A DNA stretch of 64,000 nucleotides from Rhodococcus rhodochrous. Lineage in GTDB: Bacteria; Actinomycetota; Actinomycetes; Mycobacteriales; Mycobacteriaceae. The notes below the pieces were generated by a model, which made no database searches, was not told where the DNA came from, and worked only from the letters and a program-made list of their open reading frames with translations. Shown here piece by piece: positions 51,842 to 61,197 of the stretch. The stretch spans positions 4,269,444 through 4,333,443 of the forward strand of contig NZ_LT906450.1 of the NCBI RefSeq assembly GCF_900187265.1, in the 5' to 3' direction. The translations under genes and the position numbers were made by a program. Within the stretch, counting starts at the first letter, position 1; each line of letters begins with the position of its first letter.

Positions 51842-53160
51842 GGCAACTCCACACGGACAACGGTGGGCCCGCCAGGCGGGCTGGACAGCAGCATTCTGCC
51901 GTCGACCGCCGCGACCCGGTCGGCCAGGCCCGTCAGACCGCTCCCTCGTTCCGGATCCGCACCACCGCAGCCGTCGTCCACGATCTCAACGACCAGCAGA
52001 TTCCCGGCGCGTCGGACAGCCACTGCGACGGCCGTCGCATCCGCATGCTTGGCGACGTTGTTGAGCGCCTCGACCACGACGAAGTACGCTGCGACCTCGA
52101 CATCCCGGGCGGGGCGGGATGGGATGTCCGCGGTGACGCCGACCGGGGCCATGAAGTCTTCGGCCAGCGCACGCAACGCGTCGGGCAGGCCACGGTCGGT
52201 GAGGACCCTCGGGTGGATTCCCCGAATGAGTTGCCGCAGTTCCGCCATCAATTCCTTGGCCTGGTCATGCGCCTGCGACACGCTTTTCGCGGCTGCGGAA
52301 TCTGGTGGGAGGTCGAGTTTGGCCATGCCCAACTGCAAGGTGAGGTTGACGAGCAGCGACTGTGCGCCGTCGTGCAGGTCGCGCTCGATCCTGCGACGTT
52401 CCGCCTCGAAGGCATCGACCAACCGGGCCCGGGACCGGGACACCTCCACAAGTCGTGCACGAAGCGCGTCCGGGTCGTCGCCGCACAATAACGACCGGGC
52501 GAGCGCACCGTGCAGTCCCGCGATCAGAGCACTCACATACGGGATCGCGGGCAGCAGAAGCACACCTGCGATCGCGTAGGGGACGGCCTGGTCGACCGCC
52601 GTGATCTGGCTGAAGCCGAGCGCCACCGCTTCGTCACCGTCACCCACCACCAGGGGGCTGATCACCATCACCACGATGAGCCCGGTGATCACCGCAGCCA
52701 GGAACAACAACGCGGGCACCAGCGTGAGCAGCAGGAACGCATAGCCGAGCCCCCTCCATGTCGCGGACTCGGTGTAGCGGGTGCGCACCCAGGGCCACAG
52801 GCCCGCGGAGGGAGGAGCGCGGTGCGCCGAGAGCGCCCGATCCCTGCTCACCAGACGCAGCCGCATCCGTTCCAGGGTCGCCAGCGGTATCGCCACCAGC
52901 GGGCCGAGCCCGAACACCAGCGCCGCGCCGAGAACACCGAGGAACAGCACCCGGCCGAGCGGCTGCGGATACATGCCGTCGCCCGCCCACACGATCAGGA
53001 CGAGCCACGGGACGCAGAACGCCGCGAACGGCAACGCGACCATGCACACCACCGGGACGGTGGTCAGCACGTGACCCAGCGACCGCCACGGCCACTCGGT
53101 CAGCAGAAAGCGCCGCCGTGTGATCGCGGTGAGCACCGTGGTCGGTTCATTGGAGGACAC
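51826..53160 (-). CDS. HisKA_3-type membrane sensor kinase
   Basis: 444 residues. The first 225 residues hold about six membrane helices (for example VVCMVALPFAAFCVPWLVLI, FLAAVITGLIVVMVISPLVV), with no large outer domain. The dimerisation/phosphorylation motif is AERRRIERDLHDGAQSLLVN (H263), and the ATPase domain has VVEALNNVAKHADATAVAV and the G boxes IVDDGCGGADPERGSGLTGL. Such kinases often sense changes in the membrane. Start ATG 53160 is 132 bp from the divergent ABC ATPase start. Confidence 0.94.
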   Translation of the reverse strand: MSSNEPTTVLTAITRRRFLLTEWPWRSLGHVLTTVPVVCMVALPFAAFCVPWLVLIVWAGDGMYPQPLGRVLFLGVLGAALVFGLGPLVAIPLATLERMRLRLVSRDRALSAHRAPPSAGLWPWVRTRYTESATWRGLGYAFLLLTLVPALLFLAAVITGLIVVMVISPLVVGDGDEAVALGFSQITAVDQAVPYAIAGVLLLPAIPYVSALIAGLHGALARSLLCGDDPDALRARLVEVSRSRARLVDAFEAERRRIERDLHDGAQSLLVNLTLQLGMAKLDLPPDSAAAKSVSQAHDQAKELMAELRQLIRGIHPRVLTDRGLPDALRALAEDFMAPVGVTADIPSRPARDVEVAAYFVVVEALNNVAKHADATAVAVAVRRAGNLLVVEIVDDGCGGADPERGSGLTGLADRVAAVDGRMLLSSPPGGPTVVRVELPWIEN

Positions 53161-53292
53161 CGAGTGAGTCTACCGACGCGGCCGCTGCTTCGGGATGAGG
53201 TGGAGTGCAGCCGAAAGGTGGTGCTGGCACCACCTTCGATCCGCGGCGTGGACCCAGTGACCGCACCACCGGTCGAATGGTCAGCTGAAGTC

Positions 53293-54180
53293 ATGCAACT
53301 GGAGCTGAACCACGTCACCAAAACCTATCGGGGTAAACAGGCTGTCACCGACGTCAGCCTGCGGGTCGGGCCCGGGGTTCTCGGCCTCCTCGGCCCCAAC
53401 GGAGCCGGTAAGTCGTCGCTGATGCGCATTCTCTCCACAATCACCCGCCCGACCACAGGTACGGTCATGTGGAACGGGACCGACATCGTCGCTCGGCCGG
53501 AGCCGCTCCGACGCGTCCTCGGTTACCTCCCGCAGGATTTCGGCGTCTACCCGAATCTCAGTGCCGGAGAGTTCCTCCGGTATCTCGCCGCAGTGAAAGG
53601 TCTGACTTCGCGGTCGGCCAAGGAGCGGGTCGACGAGCTGCTCGAACTCGTCAACCTGACGGAGACGGGATCGCGGCCGGTGGGTACGTTTTCCGGCGGA
53701 ATGCGCCAGCGTGTCGGTATCGCGCAGGCACTCCTGGGTGACCCCGAGCTTCTCATCGTCGACGAACCGACGGTCGGGCTGGACCCCGAGGAACGCATGC
53801 GGTTCCGCAACCTGCTCGGGGACCTGGCGAACGACCGGATCGTCATCCTGTCCACTCACATCGTGTCAGACATCGAATCGATCGCCGACGACATCGCGAT
53901 CCTCACCGCCGGCGAACTACGTAGGCGCGGCACCCCGGAGGAGCTTCTCCGTTCCGCGGACGGTCTGGTGTGGGAAGCGATGGTTCCCGTCGATGCCGTG
54001 ACCGAGATCCGGCAACGAGCGACGATAACCCGCACGGTCCGAACAGCACAGGGCGTGCGTGTCCGTGCGGTCGCCCATACACCTCCGATGCCGGGGGCTC
54101 GTCCTGTCGAACCCGATCTCGAAGACGCGTACGTCATCGCGGTCCACAGCCCGATGGCGCCCGCCGGGGTGATCCGATGA
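53293..54180 (+). CDS. ABC exporter ATP-binding subunit
   Basis: 295 residues from ATG 53293 (MQLELNHVTKTYRGKQAVTD). Walker A LLGPNGAGKSS, Q loop YLPQDFGVYPNL, signature FSGGMRQRVGIAQALL, Walker B LLIVDEPTVGLDPEE and H loop ILSTHIVSDIE are all present. A C-terminal extension of about 75 residues is like that of drug/peptide exporters. The overlap with the permease (ATGA, 54177-54180) shows coupling. It is divergent from the two-component genes. Confidence 0.93.
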   Translation: MQLELNHVTKTYRGKQAVTDVSLRVGPGVLGLLGPNGAGKSSLMRILSTITRPTTGTVMWNGTDIVARPEPLRRVLGYLPQDFGVYPNLSAGEFLRYLAAVKGLTSRSAKERVDELLELVNLTETGSRPVGTFSGGMRQRVGIAQALLGDPELLIVDEPTVGLDPEERMRFRNLLGDLANDRIVILSTHIVSDIESIADDIAILTAGELRRRGTPEELLRSADGLVWEAMVPVDAVTEIRQRATITRTVRTAQGVRVRAVAHTPPMPGARPVEPDLEDAYVIAVHSPMAPAGVIR

Positions 54181-55715
54181 CAGGCGCTGTCGCTGCCGTC
54201 GCGATGGCAGACTTCCGGGATCGTTCGCGGCGTCCCGCGTTCCTGGTGACGGTGCTCGGCGCTGTCGCACTCGGCTATGTGGCCGTCCCGCCTGTCTCTG
54301 CAACGTACGCGATGGTCAAGGTCGGATCGTTCCGGGGACTGTACGACAGCGCGTACATCGGCATGTTGCTCGCCATGATCGGCAGTTTGTGGTTGCCGCT
54401 GTTCGGGTTCTACGTCGTCCGCAGCAGCATCGCGCGCGACATTTCGACCAGCGTAGGCGAAACGCTTTCCGCCTCCCCGTTGCGCACGTCGATGTATCTG
54501 CTAGGCAAGTATCTGAGCAACCTGGCGGTGCTCGCGGCGATGGCTGCCGCACTCGCTCTGATCGCACCCGTGATGCAGCTTCTCCGCGGGGAATCCACTA
54601 GCCTCGACATGACGGCGCTCTGGCTTCCGATCGTGCTGTTCTGTCTTCCTGTCCTGACCGTGGCCGCAGCAGCCGCCGTCGTCTTCGAAACGGTCCCGCT
54701 CTTGCGAGGTGGTGCGGGAAACATACTGTGGTTCTTCGTGTATCCGTCGATGTTCCTCGCCGGGATTCCGCTGGTCTACGGATCAATTACCGCAGGGTTC
54801 CAGGCAGACCTGGCGACGCAGCACCCCGGCATGGATGACGAGATCTCAATCGGGTTCACCGCGGAACCGGGCGCACTCGGGCAGTTCACGTGGTCCGGGA
54901 TGGACATCGACACGACTCTCGTCGCCGCGAGTGCGGGGTTGATTGCCGCCTCGACGATCGTCGCCATCCTTCCCTCCCTCTGGTTCGGCCGGTTCGATCC
55001 CGCACGGTGGCAACGCACTCCCTCGCATGTGTCTGCCGCACCTGCAACCGAAGCTCCCGTTGCGCCGGCGTTCTCGCAGAGCCCGCGAACGCTGTCGCCG
55101 GCCGAGCGTGGACAGTCGTTCCCGGGGTTGCTGCTCGGCGAGGTGCGCATTCATCTCGGAAGCGTGTCGCGGTGGTGGTGGCTCACACTCGCGATCGTGA
55201 CGATCACAGCCCTCGCCGTTCCCGCTGATCGCGTCGGCACCGCACTGCTCTTCGCATGGTTGTTGCCGGTGCTGCTGTGGTCACGTCTCGGGACACTCAC
55301 CTACGAACAAGGCGTCGCTCCCCTTGTGCAGTGCGGTGTCTCGTCTCGCATCAGACTCATCGCCGAGTGGGGTGCAGGCGTGCTTATTGCGGTCATCGCG
55401 GGTGTCGGCCCGCTGGTGAAGATGCTGCTTGCAGCGGACGCGACCGGAGTCGCCGCGTGGGTTGCGGGTGCGACGGTGATTCCTGCCCTTGCGCTTCTGA
55501 TCGGGTCGATCGGCCGGACTGCACGCGTGTTCCAGGCCGTCTACCTGTTGATCTGGTACGCCGTGCTCAACGGGGTCGCAGCGGTCGACGTCATGGGCGT
55601 GCTCCGCACCGATGGGTCACTCGGCGGCCCGTCCCCACTGTTGTCCTTCGGCGTCAGCGCCGTGCTGATCGCCGCCACAGTACTCGTTCAGGAGATTCGC
55701 CATGCCCGTCGTTGA
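54177..55715 (+). CDS. ABC exporter permease
   Basis: 512 residues, about 12 membrane segments in two halves, with the early AVALGYVAVPPVSATYAMV and a cytoplasmic loop near residues 280-330 (FDPARWQRTPSHVS). The pattern resembles ABC-2-type permeases with a duplicated layout. Substrate is unknown; with a lipoprotein gene overlapping by 14 bp and the kinase pair next door, it looks like an envelope-stress exporter. Confidence 0.85.
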   Translation: MTGAVAAVAMADFRDRSRRPAFLVTVLGAVALGYVAVPPVSATYAMVKVGSFRGLYDSAYIGMLLAMIGSLWLPLFGFYVVRSSIARDISTSVGETLSASPLRTSMYLLGKYLSNLAVLAAMAAALALIAPVMQLLRGESTSLDMTALWLPIVLFCLPVLTVAAAAAVVFETVPLLRGGAGNILWFFVYPSMFLAGIPLVYGSITAGFQADLATQHPGMDDEISIGFTAEPGALGQFTWSGMDIDTTLVAASAGLIAASTIVAILPSLWFGRFDPARWQRTPSHVSAAPATEAPVAPAFSQSPRTLSPAERGQSFPGLLLGEVRIHLGSVSRWWWLTLAIVTITALAVPADRVGTALLFAWLLPVLLWSRLGTLTYEQGVAPLVQCGVSSRIRLIAEWGAGVLIAVIAGVGPLVKMLLAADATGVAAWVAGATVIPALALLIGSIGRTARVFQAVYLLIWYAVLNGVAAVDVMGVLRTDGSLGGPSPLLSFGVSAVLIAATVLVQEIRHARR

Positions 55716-56343
55716 AACCGCACCCCGGAAGTTCCGCGTCTCCGTCGGCGTTGCGGCACTGGCACTCTTGTCTGTAGCACTCACCGGCTGCACTGCCGAT
55801 TCCACGAGTCACGAACAGCGGAATGACAGCTACAGCGGCGCCACGTCCGTCACACTCGATTTCGATGATGCGGGTGCCAAACAGTTCGGTGTCACCACCG
55901 CGGCCCTGAGCGCCCAGGTGATCGGCTCCGACCGCGACGACATCGAGATCCGACGTTCCTTCGAGTTCACCGACGGCGACAAGCCCGATGAACGCATCGA
56001 CACCGACGGGTCCGGTCTGATTATCAGCGCGAGTTGCCCCGATAGATTTGCCGTCGGCAGCCCCACCTGCGTCGCCCGATACGAGATCGCCGTACCGTAC
56101 GGGACTGTTGTCCAAGGGAATTCGAAGTTCGGCGATCTGACGGTGACCGACACCCGTGCCGCCGTCGATCTGAACTCCCGCTACGGTGACGTCACGCTGG
56201 TCACGGGCCCGGGCGGTTACGCGGTGGACGCCGTCTCGGCGACGGGCACAAGCACCATCGAGGTGCCGCAGGATCCCGCCGGGATCCCGGTGCGCCTACG
56301 GTCCGGAGATGGCGCCGTCTCCGCAATGACGGGCCCTCGCTGA
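55702..56343 (+). CDS. DUF4097-like lipoprotein
   Basis: 213 residues. Signal peptide RVSVGVAALALLSVALTGCT with lipobox LTGC. The mature part is a right-handed beta-solenoid-like repeat domain: IRRSFEFTDGDKPDERIDT, YEIAVPYGTVVQGNSKFGDL, NSRYGDVTLVTGPGGYAVD, the ladder pattern of DUF4097. Such proteins occur with Lia-type stress systems. It is at the end of the ABC operon. Confidence 0.8.
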   Translation: MPVVETAPRKFRVSVGVAALALLSVALTGCTADSTSHEQRNDSYSGATSVTLDFDDAGAKQFGVTTAALSAQVIGSDRDDIEIRRSFEFTDGDKPDERIDTDGSGLIISASCPDRFAVGSPTCVARYEIAVPYGTVVQGNSKFGDLTVTDTRAAVDLNSRYGDVTLVTGPGGYAVDAVSATGTSTIEVPQDPAGIPVRLRSGDGAVSAMTGPR

Positions 56344-56419
56344 GACGAGAGCGAAGTACCCAGAGTGAATGCACACCTCGCAGGGACGGTTACTACCAGG
56401 CAGCCACTCGAGGTGTGTG

Positions 56420-56632
56420 TTATTCGTCGTCGTCGATCTCGCCGCGGGCCAACCACTGTGGGAGGAGCTGCTCAGGAGTATCGGCGTGAGGATGGGGTGG
56501 CTGTGGTGTCCGGGCGAGTAGTCGAATGACGGCAATCACCGCCAGGACGATTAACACCCAGAACGCGATCATCGCGAAGATCATGAGCGCGTAGCCCCAC
56601 CCGTTCATGCTGTTGGCGTACCAGAACATCAT
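56420..56632 (-). CDS. SHOCT-domain small membrane protein, C-terminus short
   Basis: 70 residues (MMFWYANSMNGWGYALMIFA). One to two membrane helices are followed by a SHOCT tail ADTPEQLLPQWLARGEIDDD. SHOCT usually continues ...GEIDEEEYxxRLxxL; here a TAA follows DDDE, at the place of the usual tyrosine codon, so the last ten residues are missing. Function is unknown; these small tails often accompany membrane or stress proteins. Confidence 0.7.
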   Translation of the reverse strand: MMFWYANSMNGWGYALMIFAMIAFWVLIVLAVIAVIRLLARTPQPPHPHADTPEQLLPQWLARGEIDDDE

Positions 56633-57162
56633 CGGTGTGCCTCTGCATTGCGCCAGATTCGTCGCTCTTCAGGCAGCCCGCGCGATCGCGATTTTCACCC
56701 GGGTCCGGCGCACGAGTTCGGCGCGGCCGGCGACGGTGCCGCGAGACGGCCCACACCTGCTGCCTCAGCGATCGCATCGGGTGGCACGTCACTCGCGCCC
56801 GCTCTGCTTTCTGTTGATTGGCGTCCAAGTATGCCGAGGCGCTCTTTCAAGAACGCGATGTCGTTGTCCTGCTCGAACATCTGCTTGCGGAGACGGGCGA
56901 GCTCGGTGCCCACACGGGCGATGCTGCTGCAGCTCGGAGAGCATCTCGACATACCGCTTCGTGATCGGAACACGCTGTCGGCGTTGGTGACGAAGCGGAC
57001 ATCTCACCTGTCCCCGTACAGATGTCGTGGGAATCTGCGATAGGAGGCGCACACAGCCAATGGGCACACCGACCAGCACCAAAATATCGAAACGACCTGC
57101 AAAACAAGATGAAACACCTGATGAGTATCCGGACGCACCCTGACGAACCGTTGCGGGCAGAT
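56633..57162. other. Stretch without a firm gene, possible IS relic
   Basis: The minus strand contains RVGTELARLRKQMFEQDNDI then AFLKERLGILG near 56830-56900, faintly like the coiled-coil end of an IS3 orfA. Nothing else is convincing. The rest looks non-coding. Confidence 0.4.
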
Positions 57163-57714
57163 TCAATCGTCCTCGACGGTGATCGTTGGGGGACTGGGAA
57201 TTACCGCGGTGGTCAAGGCGATGCGAGTGCGGTCCCCGCCGGAGTCGGTTTGGTACGGCGCGAGTAGCTCGGCGAGCCGTGTCTGGATCTGCGCGAGGTC
57301 GTCGGTGGTGACGTAGAGCGGTGTGGTGCCGAAACCCAAGTAATTCCGCAGGTTTCGATCCTCGTTCTCGATGAACGTGTCGAAACTCTCGCCGAGTGCG
57401 CTCAGGAAGGTCAGGAAGGCGTTTCGGAGTTCTGCGTCGCTCATCGCATTGAGATCGTCGTGCCCGACGTGTGCCATGCGTTCCCCGAGCGCGAGTGTTC
57501 GTTCAATGGTCCCGCGCACGCGGCGCTCGTCGACGACGGTGACGATCTCCGCGTCGATCAGTGCCGCCACGTGCCGGTAGAGCGTGGCCTGGGTGACGCT
57601 CGGCAGTGCCGCCCGGAGTTCGCCGGTCGTCAGCTGGCGACCTCCGAGTTGCTGCACAATCCGCAACCGAACAGGATGCAGTACGACGTCGGCAATTGTC
57701 GATTTGCTCGCCAT
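57163..57714 (-). CDS. ArsR-type helix-turn-helix regulator
   Basis: 183 residues. The winged-helix at the N-terminus is IADVVLHPVRLRIVQQLGGR, then LTTGELRAALPSVTQATLYR, followed by a helical region (SDAELRNAFLTFLSALGESF) and an acidic C-terminal tail. This is the HTH_20-like branch of ArsR repressors, usually not metal sensors. It is divergent from the ABC operon; the palindrome at 57732-57748 lies between them. Confidence 0.88.
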   Translation of the reverse strand: MASKSTIADVVLHPVRLRIVQQLGGRQLTTGELRAALPSVTQATLYRHVAALIDAEIVTVVDERRVRGTIERTLALGERMAHVGHDDLNAMSDAELRNAFLTFLSALGESFDTFIENEDRNLRNYLGFGTTPLYVTTDDLAQIQTRLAELLAPYQTDSGGDRTRIALTTAVIPSPPTITVEDD

Positions 57715-57731
57715 CGCGACCTTTCGCCGTT

Positions 57732-57748
57732 ATTATCACTCTGATAAT
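57732..57748. promoter_or_regulatory. Palindromic operator between regulator and ABC operon
   Basis: ATTATC-ACTCT-GATAAT is a perfect 6-bp inverted repeat with 5-bp centre. It stands 18 bp from the ArsR start and 48 bp from the start of the divergent operon. It is AT-rich within a GC-rich setting, suiting an autoregulator site. Confidence 0.6.
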
Positions 57749-57795
57749 GTTCTCAACATCGATACGAGCTTACCGTCGACAGGAGACTTGACGCT

Positions 57796-58161
57796 ATGGC
57801 GCAACCGATCTACGACGAAGCAGCCCTGCATCTGACCTTTTCTCGATGGGAAGCCCCGGTGGTCCGCTATTCCGCCATGGCTGTACCGCTGAACTCGATC
57901 TCGAGCGTCGAGGTGTTGCCGAGATGGACCTCGGAAACTCTCGGCATCAGATCCGGCCTGACAGTCTCCGGCTACCTGAAAGTCGGCACCTTCTTGCACC
58001 CCCGCGGCACCACTCGGCTGGTCTCGATGAAGCGTGGCCACCCGATATTGCGTGTCGGACTTCGTGGGCGCAAGGCCGATGAGAAGTTCGACGAATTGCT
58101 TCTCAGCAGCCCGGACGCATACGAGATCGCCGAAGCCCTCCGACTGGCCGGTGTGCGATGA
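57796..58161 (+). CDS. PH-like domain protein of the ABC operon
   Basis: 121 residues (MAQPIYDEAALHLTFSRWEA). A beta-strand-rich body (VVRYSAMAVPLNSISSVEVL, SGYLKVGTFLHPRGTTRLVS) and a final helix (LLLSSPDAYEIAEALRLAGV) suggest a PH-like fold. It overlaps the ABC ATPase start by 4 bp, so is co-translated. Function is unknown; it may be an accessory membrane-interaction domain. Confidence 0.62.
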   Translation: MAQPIYDEAALHLTFSRWEAPVVRYSAMAVPLNSISSVEVLPRWTSETLGIRSGLTVSGYLKVGTFLHPRGTTRLVSMKRGHPILRVGLRGRKADEKFDELLLSSPDAYEIAEALRLAGVR

Positions 58162-58877
58162 AGGGCGTCTCCATCCAAGTCGACAGCCTCACAAAACGAT
58201 TCGGTCGAGTAGAGGCAGTCGGCGACGTCACCTTCACGGCCCAACCGGGTCGGGTGACGGGTTTTCTCGGACCGAACGGCGCCGGCAAATCCACGACTTT
58301 AAGGATGCTGCTCGGACTGACCCGTCCGGACCGCGGTACTGCGCTGTTCGCCGGCATCGCCTACGGCGACCTTCCGTCCCCCACGCGAACCGTGGGCGCT
58401 GTACTGGACATCGCGTCGGCGCATCCTGCTACCACCGCCCGCAATCACCTCCGTACCTTCTGCGCCCTCGGCGGTCACCCGTCGGATCGAGTCGACGAGG
58501 TAATCGGAACGGTCGAACTGGACCGGTTCTCCGACCGACGCGTAGGCGGTTACTCCACGGGCATGCGACAGCGCCTCTCCCTCGCTACCGCGCTGCTGGG
58601 CGACCCGGACGTGCTCGTTCTCGACGAACCGTCCAACGGCCTCGACCCGGCGGGAATTGTGTGGCTACGTAACTTCCTTCGGGATTTCGCTGTCTCCGGC
58701 GGTACCGTCCTGATCTCCAGCCACGCCCTCGGTGAACTGCAGAACAGTATCGACGACGTGGTGCTCATCGACCACGGACAGATCGTCTGGACGGGCACCC
58801 TGCTCGAACTCACGACGCGAGGCGACACATTGGAAGAGGCATACCTCAGACTCATCGCCCGGGAGAGTGCGATATGA
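58158..58877 (+). CDS. ABC transporter ATP-binding subunit
   Basis: 239 residues. Walker A FLGPNGAGKSTTLRML, signature YSTGMRQRLSLATALL, Walker B VLVLDEPSNGLDPAG and H loop LISSHALGELQ. The absence of a long C-terminus fits ABC-2-type exporters. It overlaps the permease start by 4 bp. Confidence 0.94.
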   Translation: MKGVSIQVDSLTKRFGRVEAVGDVTFTAQPGRVTGFLGPNGAGKSTTLRMLLGLTRPDRGTALFAGIAYGDLPSPTRTVGAVLDIASAHPATTARNHLRTFCALGGHPSDRVDEVIGTVELDRFSDRRVGGYSTGMRQRLSLATALLGDPDVLVLDEPSNGLDPAGIVWLRNFLRDFAVSGGTVLISSHALGELQNSIDDVVLIDHGQIVWTGTLLELTTRGDTLEEAYLRLIARESAI

Positions 58878-59671
58878 AGCGTGCCGTCCGCGGTGAACTC
58901 ACGCGACTGTTCTCCACCCGTCTCCCCATGTGGGCACTGATTGCGGCCGTCGCGAGCGGCGCCGGACTCACAGGGCTGCTCGGTTTAGTGGGCCCGGAGA
59001 ACGCATCGCCTCCGATGCCCGCTCTCGACACCTCGGAAGGTGTGGGAATCGCTATCGGCCTCGCTGGGCTGCTGCTGTTCGTACCCGCACTGTTCGGCAC
59101 GGTAGCCATCACGAGCGAGTACCGCCACCAGACCATCGGCTCGACGTTCCTTGCGGTGCCTCGTCGCGGCAGGGTGCTCGGCGCAAAGCTGGCTGTCTAC
59201 AGCGTATTTGGACTCGCTTACGGACTGCTGATGTCGTTGTCGTCGGCAATCGCCTTGTGGTCCGTCGCCACCATGCGCGGAATCACCCTCGGCGCCTCCG
59301 CCGGCGACCTGGTGACACTCCTTGCCCGCCTGGCTGTGGCCGCCGCAATCTACACGATGCTCGGCATGGGTATCGGTGCGCTGGCACGCAACCAGCTCGT
59401 GGCCGTGGGAGTCGCGCTCGGGTATTTCTATCTTGTTGAGCCTGCGCTCATGATCGTCCCGGGACTCGGTGCCTTCTATCCGTTCCTTCCTGGAGGCGCG
59501 ACTGCTTCACTGATGGACTTCACGTTCCTCGCCGATACCGTCGCCCAGGAATCTTCGCTGGGAGTGCCCGCATTGCTCTCGCCGCTCGTGGGCGTGCTCG
59601 TGCTCCTCGGCTACGCGGCGGCTGCCTCGGTGGTAGCAGTGGTGTCGCCGCTTCGGCGGGATCTCGCGTAG
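58874..59671 (+). CDS. ABC-2-type permease
   Basis: 265 residues, six membrane helices: ALIAAVASGAGLTGLLGLVG, AIGLAGLLLFVPALFGTVAI, KLAVYSVFGLAYGLLMSLSS, RLAVAAAIYTMLGMGIGALA, GVALGYFYLVEPALMIVPGL and VLVLLGYAAAASVVAVVSPL. The ITSEYRHQTIGSTFLAVP loop between helices 2 and 3 is characteristic of such exporters. It completes the operon; the substrate is unknown. Confidence 0.9.
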   Translation: MKRAVRGELTRLFSTRLPMWALIAAVASGAGLTGLLGLVGPENASPPMPALDTSEGVGIAIGLAGLLLFVPALFGTVAITSEYRHQTIGSTFLAVPRRGRVLGAKLAVYSVFGLAYGLLMSLSSAIALWSVATMRGITLGASAGDLVTLLARLAVAAAIYTMLGMGIGALARNQLVAVGVALGYFYLVEPALMIVPGLGAFYPFLPGGATASLMDFTFLADTVAQESSLGVPALLSPLVGVLVLLGYAAAASVVAVVSPLRRDLA

Positions 59672-59702
59672 CGTTGCCGCGCTGAGCAGTGCTGCGCGCG
59701 GT

Positions 59703-59724
59703 CCGGCGGGTCGGATACCGCCGG
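59703..59724 (+). terminator. Hairpin downstream of the ABC operon
   Basis: CCGGCGG and CCGCCGG are a perfect 7-bp stem with an 8-nt loop (GTCGGATA), 32 bp after the permease stop. A likely terminator. Confidence 0.6.
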
Positions 59725-59997
59725 ATTTACGCAGAACCGACCGATCTGGGGAACGCCCTCCCCGAGGACTCGCCCCGACTCGCTCAGCAGATCACCTCGA
59801 TGCTGGCAACGGGCGGGCGGAAATGTGGGGAGTTCCAACCGAAAGCGGACAGAAACCGTCGCGCTGCAGGGACAGTGTCCGGTGCAGCGCCGCCGCCAGA
59901 GGCCAGTTCACGGCTTCAACGTACAAGGCACGAGCGTGGACCGCTGTGAGCTGGGTGGATCCGGGGGGACTGCTGCACGATCCGGTGACAGATTCGG

Positions 59998-60894
59998 TCA
60001 CGCAGCCTGTGTGGCTGGTGTGGTCATGATGGTCTCGAACTCGACAGGCGTCAATCTGCCGAGCCGGAGCTGACGTCGCCGGCGGTGATAGGTCCGCTCG
60101 ATCCAAGTCACGATCGCGATGCGCAACTGCTCGCGTGTGGCCCATCTCTGCCGGTCGAGGACGTTCTTCTGGAGCAGCGCAAAGAACGATTCCATCGCGG
60201 CATTGTCGCCGGCCGCACCCACCCGACCCATCGATCCGACCAGGTCGTGGCGGGCGAGGGCGCGGACAAATTTCCGGCTGCGAAATTGCGATCCACGGTC
60301 GGAATGAACCACACATCCGGCAACCGAGTCCCGCCGTGCCACTGCCGATTCGAGGGCCGTGACAGCCAGACGGGATTTCATCCGATCGCTGATCGAGTAG
60401 CCGACGATCCGGTTCGAGTACACGTCCTTGACCGCACACAGGTAGAGCTTGCCTTCCTCGGTTCTGTGTTCGGTGATATCGGTGAGCCACAAAGTGTTTG
60501 GAGCATCCGCGGTGAAGACGCGGCCGACGAGATCATCGTGCACCGGCGGCCCGGAGCGGCCCTTCTTCGAGCCACGTTTCTTGCCGAACACACTCCACCA
60601 CCTGTTGGTCGAACAGATCCGCCACGCCGTGCGGTCCGACATCGACTCGCCCGCATCGCGGGCTTCGTCGGCGAGGAACCGGTAGCCGAACTCCGGGTCC
60701 TCGCGGTGGGCGTCGAACAGGGCGTTCGCCCGGTACGCCTCCTCGAGTTCGGCGTCGGTGACCGGGTCGGCGAGCCACCGGTAGTACGGCTGGCGCGCGA
60801 TCCCCAGAACCCGGCACACCCGCCGCGACGGGAATCCCGCCGGCGGCCAGCTCGCGGACGAGCGGTGGGGGCACCTCCCGCGTGCGGGGGAACA
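59998..60894 (-). pseudogene. IS3 element 3 orfB, frame disrupted near its N-terminus
   Basis: From 60819 downward the frame is a complete integrase core (VFTADAPNTLWLTDITEHRT, AGCVVHSDRGSQFRSRKFV, DNAAMESFFALLQKNVLDRQ). The region before it reads PLVRELAAGGIPVAA, then a one-base change is needed to join CRVLGIARQPYYRWLADPVT; in relatives this is continuous. There is also a 21-nt in-frame extra segment (RTREVPP) after MMFP. The gene is therefore probably dead, unless the sequence has an error. Confidence 0.72.
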
Positions 60895-61197
60895 TCATTT
60901 TCCCGGAAGATTCGCCTGTGATAGATACGCCGCGGCCCGCCGCAGCACTTCGTTCTCCTGCTCAAGCAACCGGATCCGCTTTCTCAGCTCGCGGTTCTCT
61001 CTGGACTCCTCGTTCGTCGTCCCTGGCTTGGTGCCGTCCTCGACGTCGGCATTCCTGAGCCAGTTGGTCAGGCAGGATTCGCTGATGCCGAAGTCGGCGG
61101 CGATCTGCCGCAGGTGCTGACCTGGTTCGCGGTTGCGGGCCACGCGGACGACGTCGTCGCGGAACTCTTTCGGATAGGGCTTGGGCACGGGGTCCAT
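60895..61197 (-). CDS. IS3 element 3 orfA
   Basis: 100 residues (MDPVPKPYPKEFRDDVVRVA): HTH (IAADFGISESCLTNWLRNAD) followed by a zipper (ENRELRKRIRLLEQENEVLR) and AAYLSQANLPGK. It is intact. Confidence 0.92.
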   Translation of the reverse strand: MDPVPKPYPKEFRDDVVRVARNREPGQHLRQIAADFGISESCLTNWLRNADVEDGTKPGTTNEESRENRELRKRIRLLEQENEVLRRAAAYLSQANLPGK

